Shown here: in pieces, positions 7,818-15,756 of the stretch
How the letters are laid out: each line of letters begins with the position of its first letter
How positions within the stretch are numbered: position 1 is the first letter of the stretch
From: Nocardioidaceae bacterium
GTDB lineage: Bacteria; Actinomycetota; Actinomycetes; Propionibacteriales; Nocardioidaceae
Length of the DNA stretch: 47,411 bases
Assembly (NCBI GenBank): GCA_029266455.1
Contig: JAQSWV010000015.1
Span: 1-47,411, forward strand
Direction of reading: 5' to 3'
Notes under the pieces: generated by a model
Seen by the model: only the letters and a program-made list of their open reading frames with translations
Databases searched by the model: none
What the model was told of the DNA's origin: nothing
Translations under genes and position numbers: made by a program

Positions 7818-8318
7818 GTGTCCGAGCTGACGCTGACCCTGATCCGACTCGGCTTCCTCGCCGTGCTGTGGCTCTTCGTCCTCTCCGCGGTCTCGGTCAT
7901 CCGCTCCGACATGTTCGGCGCCCGGGTCGAGAACCGGAAGGCCAGCAAACCGGCAAGAGCCGCCCAGCCGCCCAAGCCGCCCAAGCCGCCCAAGCCGGCC
8001 CGGACCCTGCGGCGCGGCAGCCGACATGCACCCCGGTCGCTGGTCGTCGTCGACGGGCCGGACAAGGGACAGTCGGCGCCCTTGAGCGAGCAACCCATTC
8101 TCATCGGCCGCGGGGCCGACGCGGCGATCCGGCTCGACGACGACTATGTCTCGACCCGTCACGCGCGGGTCGCCAGCAACGGCGAGCAGTGGTTCGTCGA
8201 GGATCTCGGCTCGACCAACGGCACGTACCTGGGCCACCAGCGGGTGACCACCCCGACGCCCCTCACCATGGGCACGCCCATCCGGGTGGGCAAGACGGTC
8301 CTCGAGCTGCGGCGATGA
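7818..8318 (+). CDS. fhaB: FHA-domain protein FhaB (FipA), membrane-anchored
   Basis: The product is 166 residues from GTG 7818, directly abutting fhaA. One N-terminal membrane helix (about 5-28) is followed by a basic Pro-rich linker containing a nine-base repeat (PPKPPKPPKP, residues about 52-62). A C-terminal FHA domain follows (LIGRGADAAIRLDDDYVSTR, DLGSTNGTYLG). Phosphothreonine-contact residues are present. In mycobacteria the orthologue links FtsZ and FtsQ under stress and is a target of the PknA/PknB kinases. It is co-directional with pstP, which starts seven bases after its stop. Confidence 0.93.
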   Translation: MSELTLTLIRLGFLAVLWLFVLSAVSVIRSDMFGARVENRKASKPARAAQPPKPPKPPKPARTLRRGSRHAPRSLVVVDGPDKGQSAPLSEQPILIGRGADAAIRLDDDYVSTRHARVASNGEQWFVEDLGSTNGTYLGHQRVTTPTPLTMGTPIRVGKTVLELRR

Positions 8319-8325
8319 GGGCGAC

Positions 8326-9837
8326 GTGAGCAGGCTGCGCTACGCCGCCATGTCCGATGTCGGACCCGTGCGCAAGAACAACCAGGACTCCGGGTACGCC
8401 GGCCCGTACCTGCTCGTCGTCGCCGACGGGATCGGGGGACAGGCGGCGGGCGACCTTGCGTCGAGCCTGGTCGTCCAGACCGTGCGCCGGCTGGACGCCC
8501 CGACGGACGATGTGCTCAAGGCGCTGGCTGGCGCCGTGCACCGCGCGAACGACCGGTTGGCGGAGATGATCGATGACGACCCCACCGTCGACGGGATGGG
8601 CACCACCCTGACCGCCGCCCTGGTCGAGGGGAACCGGATCGGTGTTGCCCACGTGGGGGACTCCCGCGGCTACCTCCTGCGGGACGCGACTCTGACCAGG
8701 CTCACCACCGACCACACCTTCGTGCAGTCGCTCATCGACGAGGGCCGCATCACCGAGGTCGAGGCCAGGACGCACCCGCACCGCTCGCTGATCATGCGCG
8801 CGCTGGACGGTCGGCACACGGTGGACCCAGATCTGCAGGTCATCGAGCTGCACCCCGACGACCGCATCCTGCTCTGCAGCGACGGCCTGTCCGGCTACGT
8901 CGACGAGGGCACGATCGCCGAGACCCTGGGCACCGGCACGATCGAGGAGGCGACCGCCCGCCTGGTCCAGCTGGCGCTCGAGGCGCGGACCACCGACAAC
9001 GTGACCTGCGTGGTGGGCGAGCTCATGCCCGACACCGACGTCCACACCGCGAACGGCACCGGCACCGGCACCAGCGCCGAGACCAGCGCCGAGACCAGCA
9101 CCAGCACCAGCACCGGCGCGCACGCCGGCACAGTGCGCGAACCCGGGCCCGCGTCCGGCGCCGGCAACGGCCCCGACCTCGCCGAGCCGCCCGACCGTCA
9201 GCAGAGCGAGCCACTGCTGGTCGGAGCTGCGGCGGCCGGGCCGATGGCGATGTCCGGTCCACCGACGGCCGAACACGCGGCGCTGGAGTTCGACGACGAC
9301 ATCGATCCTGAGGACCTGCGGTACGCGCCACGCAGCTACCGCCGCTACCGCTGGCTGTGGCGGCTGCTGATCCTGGCCGGCGTGCTTCTCCTCGCCGGGC
9401 TGGCGGTCGCCTGGGCCTACTCGTGGAGCCAGAACCAGTACTACGTCGCTGAGTCGGACGGGAACGTCTCGATCTTCCGGGGAGTCGACCAGAACGTGCC
9501 CGGTGTGACGTTGTCGAGCCTCGAGAGAGAAACGACCCTGGCGGTCGACGACCTGCCCGACTTCAACCAGCAGCAGGTCGAGGACGGCATCGCGGCGAGC
9601 AGCCTGGCCGACGCCGAGGCCAAGGTTGATGCCCTGCGAGAACTCGCCAGGGACTGCGCCCAGGGTGGGCGGTCTGCCGAGGCATGCGAGGGAGTCCAGC
9701 CCGAACCCACGCCTCGCAACCCGCCCGGCGGTGGCGGCGGCGGGGGCACCGGCGGGGGCACTGGCGGGGGCACCGGCGGCGGGGGCACCGGCGGCGGGGG
9801 CACCGCTGGCGGCGCGGGCGGGGGCGGCGGCGCATGA
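8326..9837 (+). CDS. pstP: PP2C-family Ser/Thr phosphatase PstP
   Basis: The product is 503 residues. Residues 1-232 form a PP2C domain with the metal-binding motifs VRKNNQDSGYAG, VADGIGG, DGMGTT, VAHVGDSRGY, LCSDGLSGYV and DNVTCVV. A Thr/Ser/Glu-rich linker leads to one membrane helix (about 341-364, WLWRLLILAGVLLLAGLAV) and an outer region that ends in a Gly/Thr repeat tail of about 40 residues. The enzyme removes phosphate from PknB and its substrates. The stop overlaps the next start as ATGA, so translation is probably coupled. The Gly-rich repeat tail is an unusual ending and is likely length-variable. Confidence 0.95.
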   Translation: MSRLRYAAMSDVGPVRKNNQDSGYAGPYLLVVADGIGGQAAGDLASSLVVQTVRRLDAPTDDVLKALAGAVHRANDRLAEMIDDDPTVDGMGTTLTAALVEGNRIGVAHVGDSRGYLLRDATLTRLTTDHTFVQSLIDEGRITEVEARTHPHRSLIMRALDGRHTVDPDLQVIELHPDDRILLCSDGLSGYVDEGTIAETLGTGTIEEATARLVQLALEARTTDNVTCVVGELMPDTDVHTANGTGTGTSAETSAETSTSTSTGAHAGTVREPGPASGAGNGPDLAEPPDRQQSEPLLVGAAAAGPMAMSGPPTAEHAALEFDDDIDPEDLRYAPRSYRRYRWLWRLLILAGVLLLAGLAVAWAYSWSQNQYYVAESDGNVSIFRGVDQNVPGVTLSSLERETTLAVDDLPDFNQQQVEDGIAASSLADAEAKVDALRELARDCAQGGRSAEACEGVQPEPTPRNPPGGGGGGGTGGGTGGGTGGGGTGGGGTAGGAGGGGGA

Positions 9838-11219
9838 CAGCCGGGGCCGTGGAACCGTCGACCGACGTCGTGCCGCGCAAGCGCCGGGGAACCGAGCTGT
9901 TCCTGCTCGTGCTCGCGTTGCTGGTCGGCGTGGGTGCCTACGTCGCGGTGGGGATCGGCTACAGCGGAGACGTGCCGGCCGACGTCGCGTGGGTCGCCGG
10001 CGGTTTCGTGACTCTTGCACTCGTCGCCCACGTCGCGGTGCGCCTGCTCGCGCCGTACGCGGACCCGGTCCTGCTACCACTGGTCGCGATGCTCAACGGG
10101 CTCGGCCTGGCGATGATTCGGCGCCTCGACCTCGACTTCGCCGCCGCCGACCAGACGACTTTCGCCACCCAGCAGATGGTCTGGACGCTGATCGGGGTGA
10201 TCGCGTTCGTGGCCGTGCTGGTCGTCGTGCCGGACCACCGCCGACTGCAGAGCTTCACCTACACGCTGGGACTGCTGGCGATCGTCCTGCTGGTGCTCCC
10301 ACTGCTGCCGGTGATCGGCCAGGAGATCAACGGCTCGCGCATCTGGATCCGGATCGGGCCGCTGGGGTTCCAGCCGGGCGAGGTCGCCAAGATCTGCCTG
10401 GTCGTGTTCTTCGCCGGCTACCTGGTGGTCAAGCGTGATGCGCTGGCACTCGCCGGGCGGCGCTTCCTCGGCATCGACCTGCCCCGGGGCCGTGACCTCG
10501 GCCCCATCCTCACCGCCTGGCTGGTCAGCCTCGGCGTGCTCGTCTTCCAACGCGACCTCGGTTCGTCGCTGTTGTTCTTCGGCCTGTTCGTCGTGATGCT
10601 CTACGTCGCCACCGAGCGGGTCGGCTGGGCAGTCGTCGGAACGCTGCTGTTCCTCGGTGGGGCGTACTTCAGCTACCTGACCTTCGGCCACGTGGAGGCC
10701 CGAGTCACCGGCTGGCTCGACCCGTTCAGCGACACCGACGCCTACTACCAGATCGTCCAGGGCTTGTACGGGCTGGGATTCGGCGGCCTGATCGGCACCG
10801 GTCTGGGCCAGGGCGACCCCACATTGACCCCCTTCTCCTACTCCGACTTCATCGTCACCTCGCTCGGTGAGGAGCTCGGGCTCACCGGGCTGATGGCGAT
10901 CATCGTGGTCTACGGCCTCGTGGTCGAGCGCGGTCTGCGGGTCGCACTGCTGTGCCGCGATGCGTTCGGCAAGCTCGTCGCCGCCGGACTGGCGGTCTCG
11001 ATGGCGCTGCAGGTGTTCGTGGTCGTCGGTGGCGTGACCCGGCTCATCCCGCTGACCGGCCTCACCACGCCGTTCCTGTCGTACGGCGGCTCGTCCCTGG
11101 TGGTCAACTGGGCGATGGTCGCGCTGCTGCTGCGGATCAGTCACTTCACCCGCGAGCCCCAACCGCTGGTCACTCCCCTGGACGCCGGTGACGCCACTCA
11201 GGTGGTGAGGCTGCGGTGA
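9834..11219 (+). CDS. rodA: SEDS-family peptidoglycan glycosyltransferase (RodA/FtsW type)
   Basis: The start is the ATG at 9834, which overlaps the pstP stop, giving 461 residues and about ten to twelve membrane helices. The SEDS signatures are visible: QEINGSRIWIRIGPLGFQPG, QRDLGSS with the essential Asp (D241), and the C-terminal LTTPFLSYGGSS. The protein polymerises lipid II glycan strands together with a class B penicillin-binding protein. Its pairing with pbpA, as in Mycobacterium tuberculosis, favours the RodA/elongation role over FtsW. The stop overlaps the pbpA start as GTGA. Confidence 0.93.
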   Translation: MTAGAVEPSTDVVPRKRRGTELFLLVLALLVGVGAYVAVGIGYSGDVPADVAWVAGGFVTLALVAHVAVRLLAPYADPVLLPLVAMLNGLGLAMIRRLDLDFAAADQTTFATQQMVWTLIGVIAFVAVLVVVPDHRRLQSFTYTLGLLAIVLLVLPLLPVIGQEINGSRIWIRIGPLGFQPGEVAKICLVVFFAGYLVVKRDALALAGRRFLGIDLPRGRDLGPILTAWLVSLGVLVFQRDLGSSLLFFGLFVVMLYVATERVGWAVVGTLLFLGGAYFSYLTFGHVEARVTGWLDPFSDTDAYYQIVQGLYGLGFGGLIGTGLGQGDPTLTPFSYSDFIVTSLGEELGLTGLMAIIVVYGLVVERGLRVALLCRDAFGKLVAAGLAVSMALQVFVVVGGVTRLIPLTGLTTPFLSYGGSSLVVNWAMVALLLRISHFTREPQPLVTPLDAGDATQVVRLR

Positions 11220-12667
11220 ACCGCCCGATCCGGGTGCTGGCGGTGGTCTGCGGCGTCATGTTCTTGGCGCTGCTGCTGAACGTCAACTACGTGCAGTTCC
11301 TTCAGGCGTCGGAGCTCAACGCACGCGACGGCAACCGCCGCGTCATCGACGAGGAGTTCTCGCGCGAGCGGGGACCGATCCTCGTTGCCGGCCGGCCGGC
11401 CGCCCAGAGTGTTCCCAGCGACGACGACTACGACTTCCAGCGCGAGTACCCGTCCCCTCGGCTGTACTTCAACCTGACCGGCTACTACTCGTACGAGTTC
11501 GGCGCCGAGGACCTGGAGAACACCCAGAACAGCATCCTGTCCGGCAGCGACCCCCGGCTGTTCGTCAACCGGGTCGTCGACCTGCTGGGCAGCAGGCAGC
11601 CCAGCGGCGGCAGCATCGCCCTGACCATCGACCCGGCGGCGCAGCAGGCGGCGCTGAACGGTCTGTCCGCCCTGGGAGACGACGTGCAGGGCGCCGTGGT
11701 CGCCCTCGAACCGTCCACCGGGGCGATCCTCGCGATGGTCTCGCGTCCGTCGTACGACCCCAACCGGCTTGCGACCCACGACCTCCAGGCTGCCCGCAAG
11801 GCGCGGTTGCAGCTGCTGGAAGCGCCCGGTGACCCGCTCCTCGACCGCTCGCGCGAGAACACCTACGCGCCCGGGTCGACGTTCAAGGTCGTGACCGCCG
11901 CTGCCGCGCTGTCGTCTGGCCAGTACGCACCGGACACCCTGGTGAAAGGTGGTCCGGTGCTCGATCTGCCCCAGACAACCGACGACCTCACCAACGACAC
12001 CGACTGCCCCAGCCAGGTCACGCTCACCACGGCGCTGGCACTGTCCTGCAACGTGTCCTTCGGTGAGGTCGGGCTTGCCCTCGGCGACGACGCGCTGCGC
12101 GAGCAGGCTGAGGCGTTCGGGTTCGGTGACGACAGCTACCTGGACGAGCTGTCCCAGGTGGCCAGCCGGTTCCCCGAGGACCCGGCAGACCCGCAGGTGG
12201 CCCAGTCGGCGATCGGGCAGTTCGACGTCTCGGCGACACCGCTGCAGATGGCGATGGTGGCCGCGGGAGTCGCCAACGACGGCACCGTGATGAAGCCGTA
12301 CCTGGTCGACAAGGTCTACTCACCCGACATCGAGCTCCTCGACGATCACGATCCCGAGGAGCTGCACCAGGCGGTCTCCAGCGGCGTCGCCACGCAGCTC
12401 ACCCAGATGATGGTGGAGGTGGTCACCAACGGCACCGCGAGCTCGGCCCAGATCCCGGGCGTCGAGGTAGCCGCCAAGACCGGCACGGCCGAACGCTCGG
12501 AGGAGCTCGCGCCGTACGCATGGTTCATCTCCTTCGCTCCGGCCGACGACCCGGAGGTCGCGGTGGCGGTGTTCGTGGAGAACCCCAACGTGCCGCGCGA
12601 GCAGATCTCGGGTGGCGGTCTGGCGGGTCCGATCGCCAAGTCGGTCATGGAGTCGGTGATCGGATGA
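11216..12667 (+). CDS. pbpA: Class B penicillin-binding protein PbpA
   Basis: The product is 483 residues from GTG 11216. A membrane anchor (about 5-24) is followed by the dimerisation region (RGPILVAGRPAAQS) and a transpeptidase domain. The active-site motifs are complete: S221-T-F-K224, S277-C-N279 and K421-T-G423. The enzyme cross-links peptidoglycan outside the membrane, working with the SEDS protein encoded just upstream. In mycobacteria PbpA is phosphorylated by PknB, the next gene here. A 34-base gap separates pbpA from pknB. Confidence 0.95.
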   Translation: MNRPIRVLAVVCGVMFLALLLNVNYVQFLQASELNARDGNRRVIDEEFSRERGPILVAGRPAAQSVPSDDDYDFQREYPSPRLYFNLTGYYSYEFGAEDLENTQNSILSGSDPRLFVNRVVDLLGSRQPSGGSIALTIDPAAQQAALNGLSALGDDVQGAVVALEPSTGAILAMVSRPSYDPNRLATHDLQAARKARLQLLEAPGDPLLDRSRENTYAPGSTFKVVTAAAALSSGQYAPDTLVKGGPVLDLPQTTDDLTNDTDCPSQVTLTTALALSCNVSFGEVGLALGDDALREQAEAFGFGDDSYLDELSQVASRFPEDPADPQVAQSAIGQFDVSATPLQMAMVAAGVANDGTVMKPYLVDKVYSPDIELLDDHDPEELHQAVSSGVATQLTQMMVEVVTNGTASSAQIPGVEVAAKTGTAERSEELAPYAWFISFAPADDPEVAVAVFVENPNVPREQISGGGLAGPIAKSVMESVIG

Positions 12668-12701
12668 GGGCACCCGGACGCACCAAGGACGAGAGGACAC
12701 G

Positions 12702-14576
12702 ATGAGCACGCAGCCGCCTGGGGGTTCCCAGGGCTTCGGCGACGGCGGGAAGGTGCTCGGCGAGCGCTACGAGGTCGGGGCGATGATCGGGCGCGGCGGC
12801 ATGGCCGACGTCCGGGCGGGACACGACAGCAGGCTCGGTCGCACCGTGGCCATCAAGCGGCTGCGCTCCGACCTCGCCAGCGACCCCACCTTCCAGGCCC
12901 GGTTCCGGCGAGAGGCTCAGTCGGCCGCGTCGCTCAACCACCCGTCCATCGTCGCGGTCTATGACACCGGCGAGGAGGTCGTCGCCGACGGCACCCATGT
13001 CCCGTACATCGTCATGGAGTTCGTCGAGGGCCAGACGCTGCGCGAGATCCTGCGCGAGGGCCGCAAGATCCTCCCGCAGCGTGCGCTCGAGATCACGGCA
13101 GACGTGCTGTCGGCCCTCGACTACTCCCACCGCGCCGGCATCGTGCACCGCGACATCAAGCCGGCCAACGTGATGCTCACCCCGTCCGGCCGGGTCAAGG
13201 TGATGGACTTCGGTATCGCGCGTGCCATCGCTGACGCGTCCTCGACGATGACCGCGACGGCCGCCGTCGTGGGGACCGCGCAGTACCTCTCGCCCGAGCA
13301 GGCGCGGGGCGAGCAGGTCGACGCCCGCAGCGACATCTACTCCACCGGTTGCCTGCTGTTCGAGCTGTTGACCGGACGTCCCCCCTTCCAGGGCGACAGC
13401 CCGGTGTCGGTCGCGTACCAGCACGTGCGGGAGGAGCCGCCGACCCCGTCCAGCCTGGAGTCGGAGATCTCGCCGGACATCGACGCGATCGTGGCGCGGT
13501 CTCTGGCCAAGAAGACCTCGGAGCGCTACCAGTCGGCCGCCCAGATGCGTGCCGACATCGAGCGCGCTCTGGCCGGCCAGTCGGTGGACGCGGTCACCAC
13601 CGCCATGCCGGTGGCACCGTCCTCGCCACCGGCCGCCGAGACCACGTTCCTCCCGGCCAACCACGAGGACACGGAACCGTCCCGCCGACGGGCATGGATC
13701 TGGGTCGTGCTCGTGCTCGTGCTGTTGCTCGCCATCGCCGCCGGTGCGTACGCGCTGCTGAGCGGGGCCGGAGACGACGGAGACATCGCGGTTCCAGACG
13801 TCGTCGGGATGAGGGAGAGGGCGGCCGTACGGGCGGTCGAGGACGCGGATCTGGTGGCCGAGACGGAGCAGACCAACTCCAACGCCGACGAGGGCGAGGT
13901 GGTCGAGCAGGACCCCGAGGACGGTGCGATGGTGAGTTCGGGCGCCACGGTGACCCTCACCGTGAGCGCCGGACCGCGGCAGGTCACCGTGCCCCCCGAC
14001 CTGGTGGGGTCGTCGGTCGACGAGGCCACGAGCGCGCTGGAGGACGCCGGCCTGTCCGTGGGCGAGGTCGAACCCGTCGACAGCGCCGAGGACGAGGGCA
14101 TCGTGGTGGCTGCAGACCCGAGCTCCGGCAACTCCGTGCCGACGGGCAGCTCCGTCGACCTGTCCGTGAGCGAGGGACCGGTGGAGGTTCCCGACCTGGT
14201 CGGTCTCAATCAGCGCAGGGCAGAACGTGCCCTGGACGATGTGGGGCTCCAGGCTGCGCCGACGACGGCGGAGTCGAGCGAGGCAGACCCCGGGACCGTC
14301 ATCAGCCAGGACACCCCGGAAGGCACTGAGGTCGCGGGGGACAGCACTGTCGGCTTCACGGTCGCCGTCGCCCCCGAGACCACGGCTCCCCCGACGACGG
14401 AGCCCACCACCGAACCGACCACGGAGCCGCCTCCGGAGGAGACGACACCAGAGCCCAGCATCGGGGACCCGAACGAGGACGACGAGGACGAGCAGAACGG
14501 CGGGCCGCCCAACTCCCCGGACGCGCCGCCCACCGAGAACGGGGCGCAGGAGGATGACGAGGACTCCCCGGAGTGA
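12702..14576 (+). CDS. pknB: PASTA-domain Ser/Thr protein kinase PknB
   Basis: The product is 624 residues. Residues 22-285 are the kinase domain: glycine loop IGRGGMADV, catalytic Lys52, HRDIKPAN with Asp151, DFG at 169-171, an activation loop with Thr184 and Thr186, then SPEQ. One membrane helix lies at about 331-352. Three PASTA repeats follow outside the cell (about 363-426, 427-494 and 497-560), and the C-terminus is a long Thr/Pro/Glu/Asp tail. The kinase senses wall precursors and phosphorylates FHA proteins, PbpA and other division proteins. No pknA or trpG gene is next to it. It converges on DUF881 with a 24-base gap. Confidence 0.96.
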   Translation: MSTQPPGGSQGFGDGGKVLGERYEVGAMIGRGGMADVRAGHDSRLGRTVAIKRLRSDLASDPTFQARFRREAQSAASLNHPSIVAVYDTGEEVVADGTHVPYIVMEFVEGQTLREILREGRKILPQRALEITADVLSALDYSHRAGIVHRDIKPANVMLTPSGRVKVMDFGIARAIADASSTMTATAAVVGTAQYLSPEQARGEQVDARSDIYSTGCLLFELLTGRPPFQGDSPVSVAYQHVREEPPTPSSLESEISPDIDAIVARSLAKKTSERYQSAAQMRADIERALAGQSVDAVTTAMPVAPSSPPAAETTFLPANHEDTEPSRRRAWIWVVLVLVLLLAIAAGAYALLSGAGDDGDIAVPDVVGMRERAAVRAVEDADLVAETEQTNSNADEGEVVEQDPEDGAMVSSGATVTLTVSAGPRQVTVPPDLVGSSVDEATSALEDAGLSVGEVEPVDSAEDEGIVVAADPSSGNSVPTGSSVDLSVSEGPVEVPDLVGLNQRRAERALDDVGLQAAPTTAESSEADPGTVISQDTPEGTEVAGDSTVGFTVAVAPETTAPPTTEPTTEPTTEPPPEETTPEPSIGDPNEDDEDEQNGGPPNSPDAPPTENGAQEDDEDSPE

Positions 14577-14600
14577 CCGGACAGGCGCCCTAGGGGATCC

Positions 14601-15350
14601 TCACAGTGGTTCGGCGTATGTCAGTGCCGGCCTGCCGGTGAAGCCGGGCAGCTGGAGGTGGTGGGCCTCCTCGACCAGGAGCCCGAGGTCGTACGCGTCG
14701 ACGTACTGCCGGTAGTAGTCCACCGCTCGCGACGCATCGAGGGCCGCGGTGAGGGCGTCGGGCTCACCGACCGCCTCGATGCGGTACGGCGGCGAATACG
14801 GCACGCCGTGCAACACCACGGTGTTGCCGACGCACTTGACGCCACTGGTGGAGATCAGTCGCTGGCCCTGCAGGGTGATGCCGACCGCCCCGCCCTGCCA
14901 CAACGCGTTGACGAAGGCCTGGATGTCGCCCTGGTGCACGACGAGCAGGTTGGGGTCGAGGTCGCCCGGGTCGGTGTCGGGTGGCGAGTCGTCGAGTGTG
15001 ACCCGGACGCCGGCCCCGGTCACCGGGGTGAGTCCCGCTGGACCCCGCAGCCGCGCGACCTGTCGTCGGAGGTTGCGCAGCTCGGGTCCGCTGATCGCCG
15101 CCGACAGCTCCTGCAGGTCGCCCTCGACATCGCGGATGTCGGCGCGCAGGCTGGCCACGTCCTCGGCGCGCGAGTCCACGAGCGTCGGCAGGCTGGTGCC
15201 GGTGGGGCGCAGGTCGGTGCCATCGGCACTCAACGCACTGGCCATGAACATCAGGGCGCCGGCAGCGGCTATCACCGGCACTGCGACAGACCACCCGACC
15301 CGGCGGCGGCCACGCGCCGCGGAGGTGCCGTCGAACCGGTCAGGTGCCAT
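14601..15350 (-). CDS. DUF881-family membrane-anchored protein
   Basis: The product is 249 residues. A helix at about 19-42 anchors the protein. A coiled-coil segment (about 60-98, SRAEDVASLRADIRDVEGDL) and the DUF881 domain (GAGVRVTLDDSPPDTDPGDL ... VVHQGDIQAFVNALWQGGAV) follow. Family members in Bacillus (YlxW/YlxX) and actinobacteria sit near division genes, but their molecular job is not settled. The ATG at 15350 lies eight bases after TAGCCT on the minus strand, so the mRNA may be leaderless. It is divergent from crgA. Confidence 0.9.
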   Translation of the reverse strand: MAPDRFDGTSAARGRRRVGWSVAVPVIAAAGALMFMASALSADGTDLRPTGTSLPTLVDSRAEDVASLRADIRDVEGDLQELSAAISGPELRNLRRQVARLRGPAGLTPVTGAGVRVTLDDSPPDTDPGDLDPNLLVVHQGDIQAFVNALWQGGAVGITLQGQRLISTSGVKCVGNTVVLHGVPYSPPYRIEAVGEPDALTAALDASRAVDYYRQYVDAYDLGLLVEEAHHLQLPGFTGRPALTYAEPL

Positions 15351-15353
15351 GAC

Positions 15354-15368
15354 CGTCTAGGCTAGACG
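15354..15368. promoter_or_regulatory. Palindromic shared -10 element between DUF881 and crgA
   Basis: CGTCTAG-G-CTAGACG is a perfect dyad with 7-base arms. Its centre reads TAGGCT on the plus strand and TAGCCT on the minus strand, so each strand offers a -10-type hexamer. On the minus strand it lies eight bases before the DUF881 ATG. I see no strong -35 on either side. The symmetry could also be an operator for a dimeric regulator. Confidence 0.45.
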
Positions 15369-15413
15369 ACCAGCCGACAGGCGGCCCGTGCCGCCCAGAC
15401 GACGAGGTGCCCG

Positions 15414-15680
15414 GTGTCCCAGTCCCCCAGTCGCAACCAGCCCGACGCGGGCGGCCCCGGCGGTCGACCGGGCAGAACGCCGGCGGGCGGGCCCACGCTG
15501 ATGAAGCGGATTGCGGCCCCGGCCATGGTGACGTGCTGGCTGCTGGGCCTGTTCTGGGTGGTCCTCTACTACATGTTCCAGGACGACCTGCCGCTCGTCG
15601 GCGACCTGGGGGGGTGGAACCTCATCATCGGGATGGGCTTCATCGCGGTCGGTTTCGTGTTCGCCACCCAGTGGGAGTGA
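15414..15680 (+). CDS. crgA: Cell division protein CrgA
   Basis: The product is 88 residues from GTG 15414, with GAGGTG a few bases upstream. A Gly/Pro-rich N-terminus is followed by two membrane helices (about 33-55 and 66-86), and the C-terminus ends FATQWE as is common in CrgA. In Streptomyces CrgA delays septum formation; in mycobacteria it brings FtsZ, FtsQ, FtsI and PBPA together. Its place beside the PbpA/PknB cluster fits this role. The helix-loop-helix pattern (MVTCWLLGLFWVVLYYM, then GGWNLIIGMGF) is characteristic of the family. Confidence 0.93.
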   Translation: MSQSPSRNQPDAGGPGGRPGRTPAGGPTLMKRIAAPAMVTCWLLGLFWVVLYYMFQDDLPLVGDLGGWNLIIGMGFIAVGFVFATQWE

Positions 15681-15717
15681 CGCGTCGGCTGCTCAGTCGA
15701 GAATGACAGCCGTGTAG

Positions 15718-15726
15718 TTATCCACA
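15718..15726 (+). promoter_or_regulatory. Outlying perfect DnaA box
   Basis: TTATCCACA is an exact match to the strong DnaA-binding consensus. It lies in the gap between the convergent crgA and rhomboid genes, about 29 kb from the likely origin. Confidence 0.5.
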
Positions 15727-15727
15727 G

Positions 15728-15752
15728 CAGTTTTCCCCAATGGGGACAACTG
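15728..15752. terminator. Hairpin between convergent crgA and rhomboid genes
   Basis: CAGTT-T-TCCCCA and TGGGGA-C-AACTG form an imperfect dyad with one internal mismatch. Its position between two converging genes fits a bidirectional terminator. The flanking T-rich stretch is short, so termination strength is uncertain. Confidence 0.5.
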
Positions 15753-15756
15753 CCGC

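Noticed and set aside
6732-8237. Long minus-strand open frame antisense to fhaA and fhaB
   Set aside because: It also runs through the tRNA-Leu gene, has no ribosome site, and the sense strand carries two FHA proteins.
8263-10080. Long minus-strand open frame antisense to pstP and rodA
   Set aside because: Shadow of the Gly-rich pstP tail and rodA; no motif or start signal.
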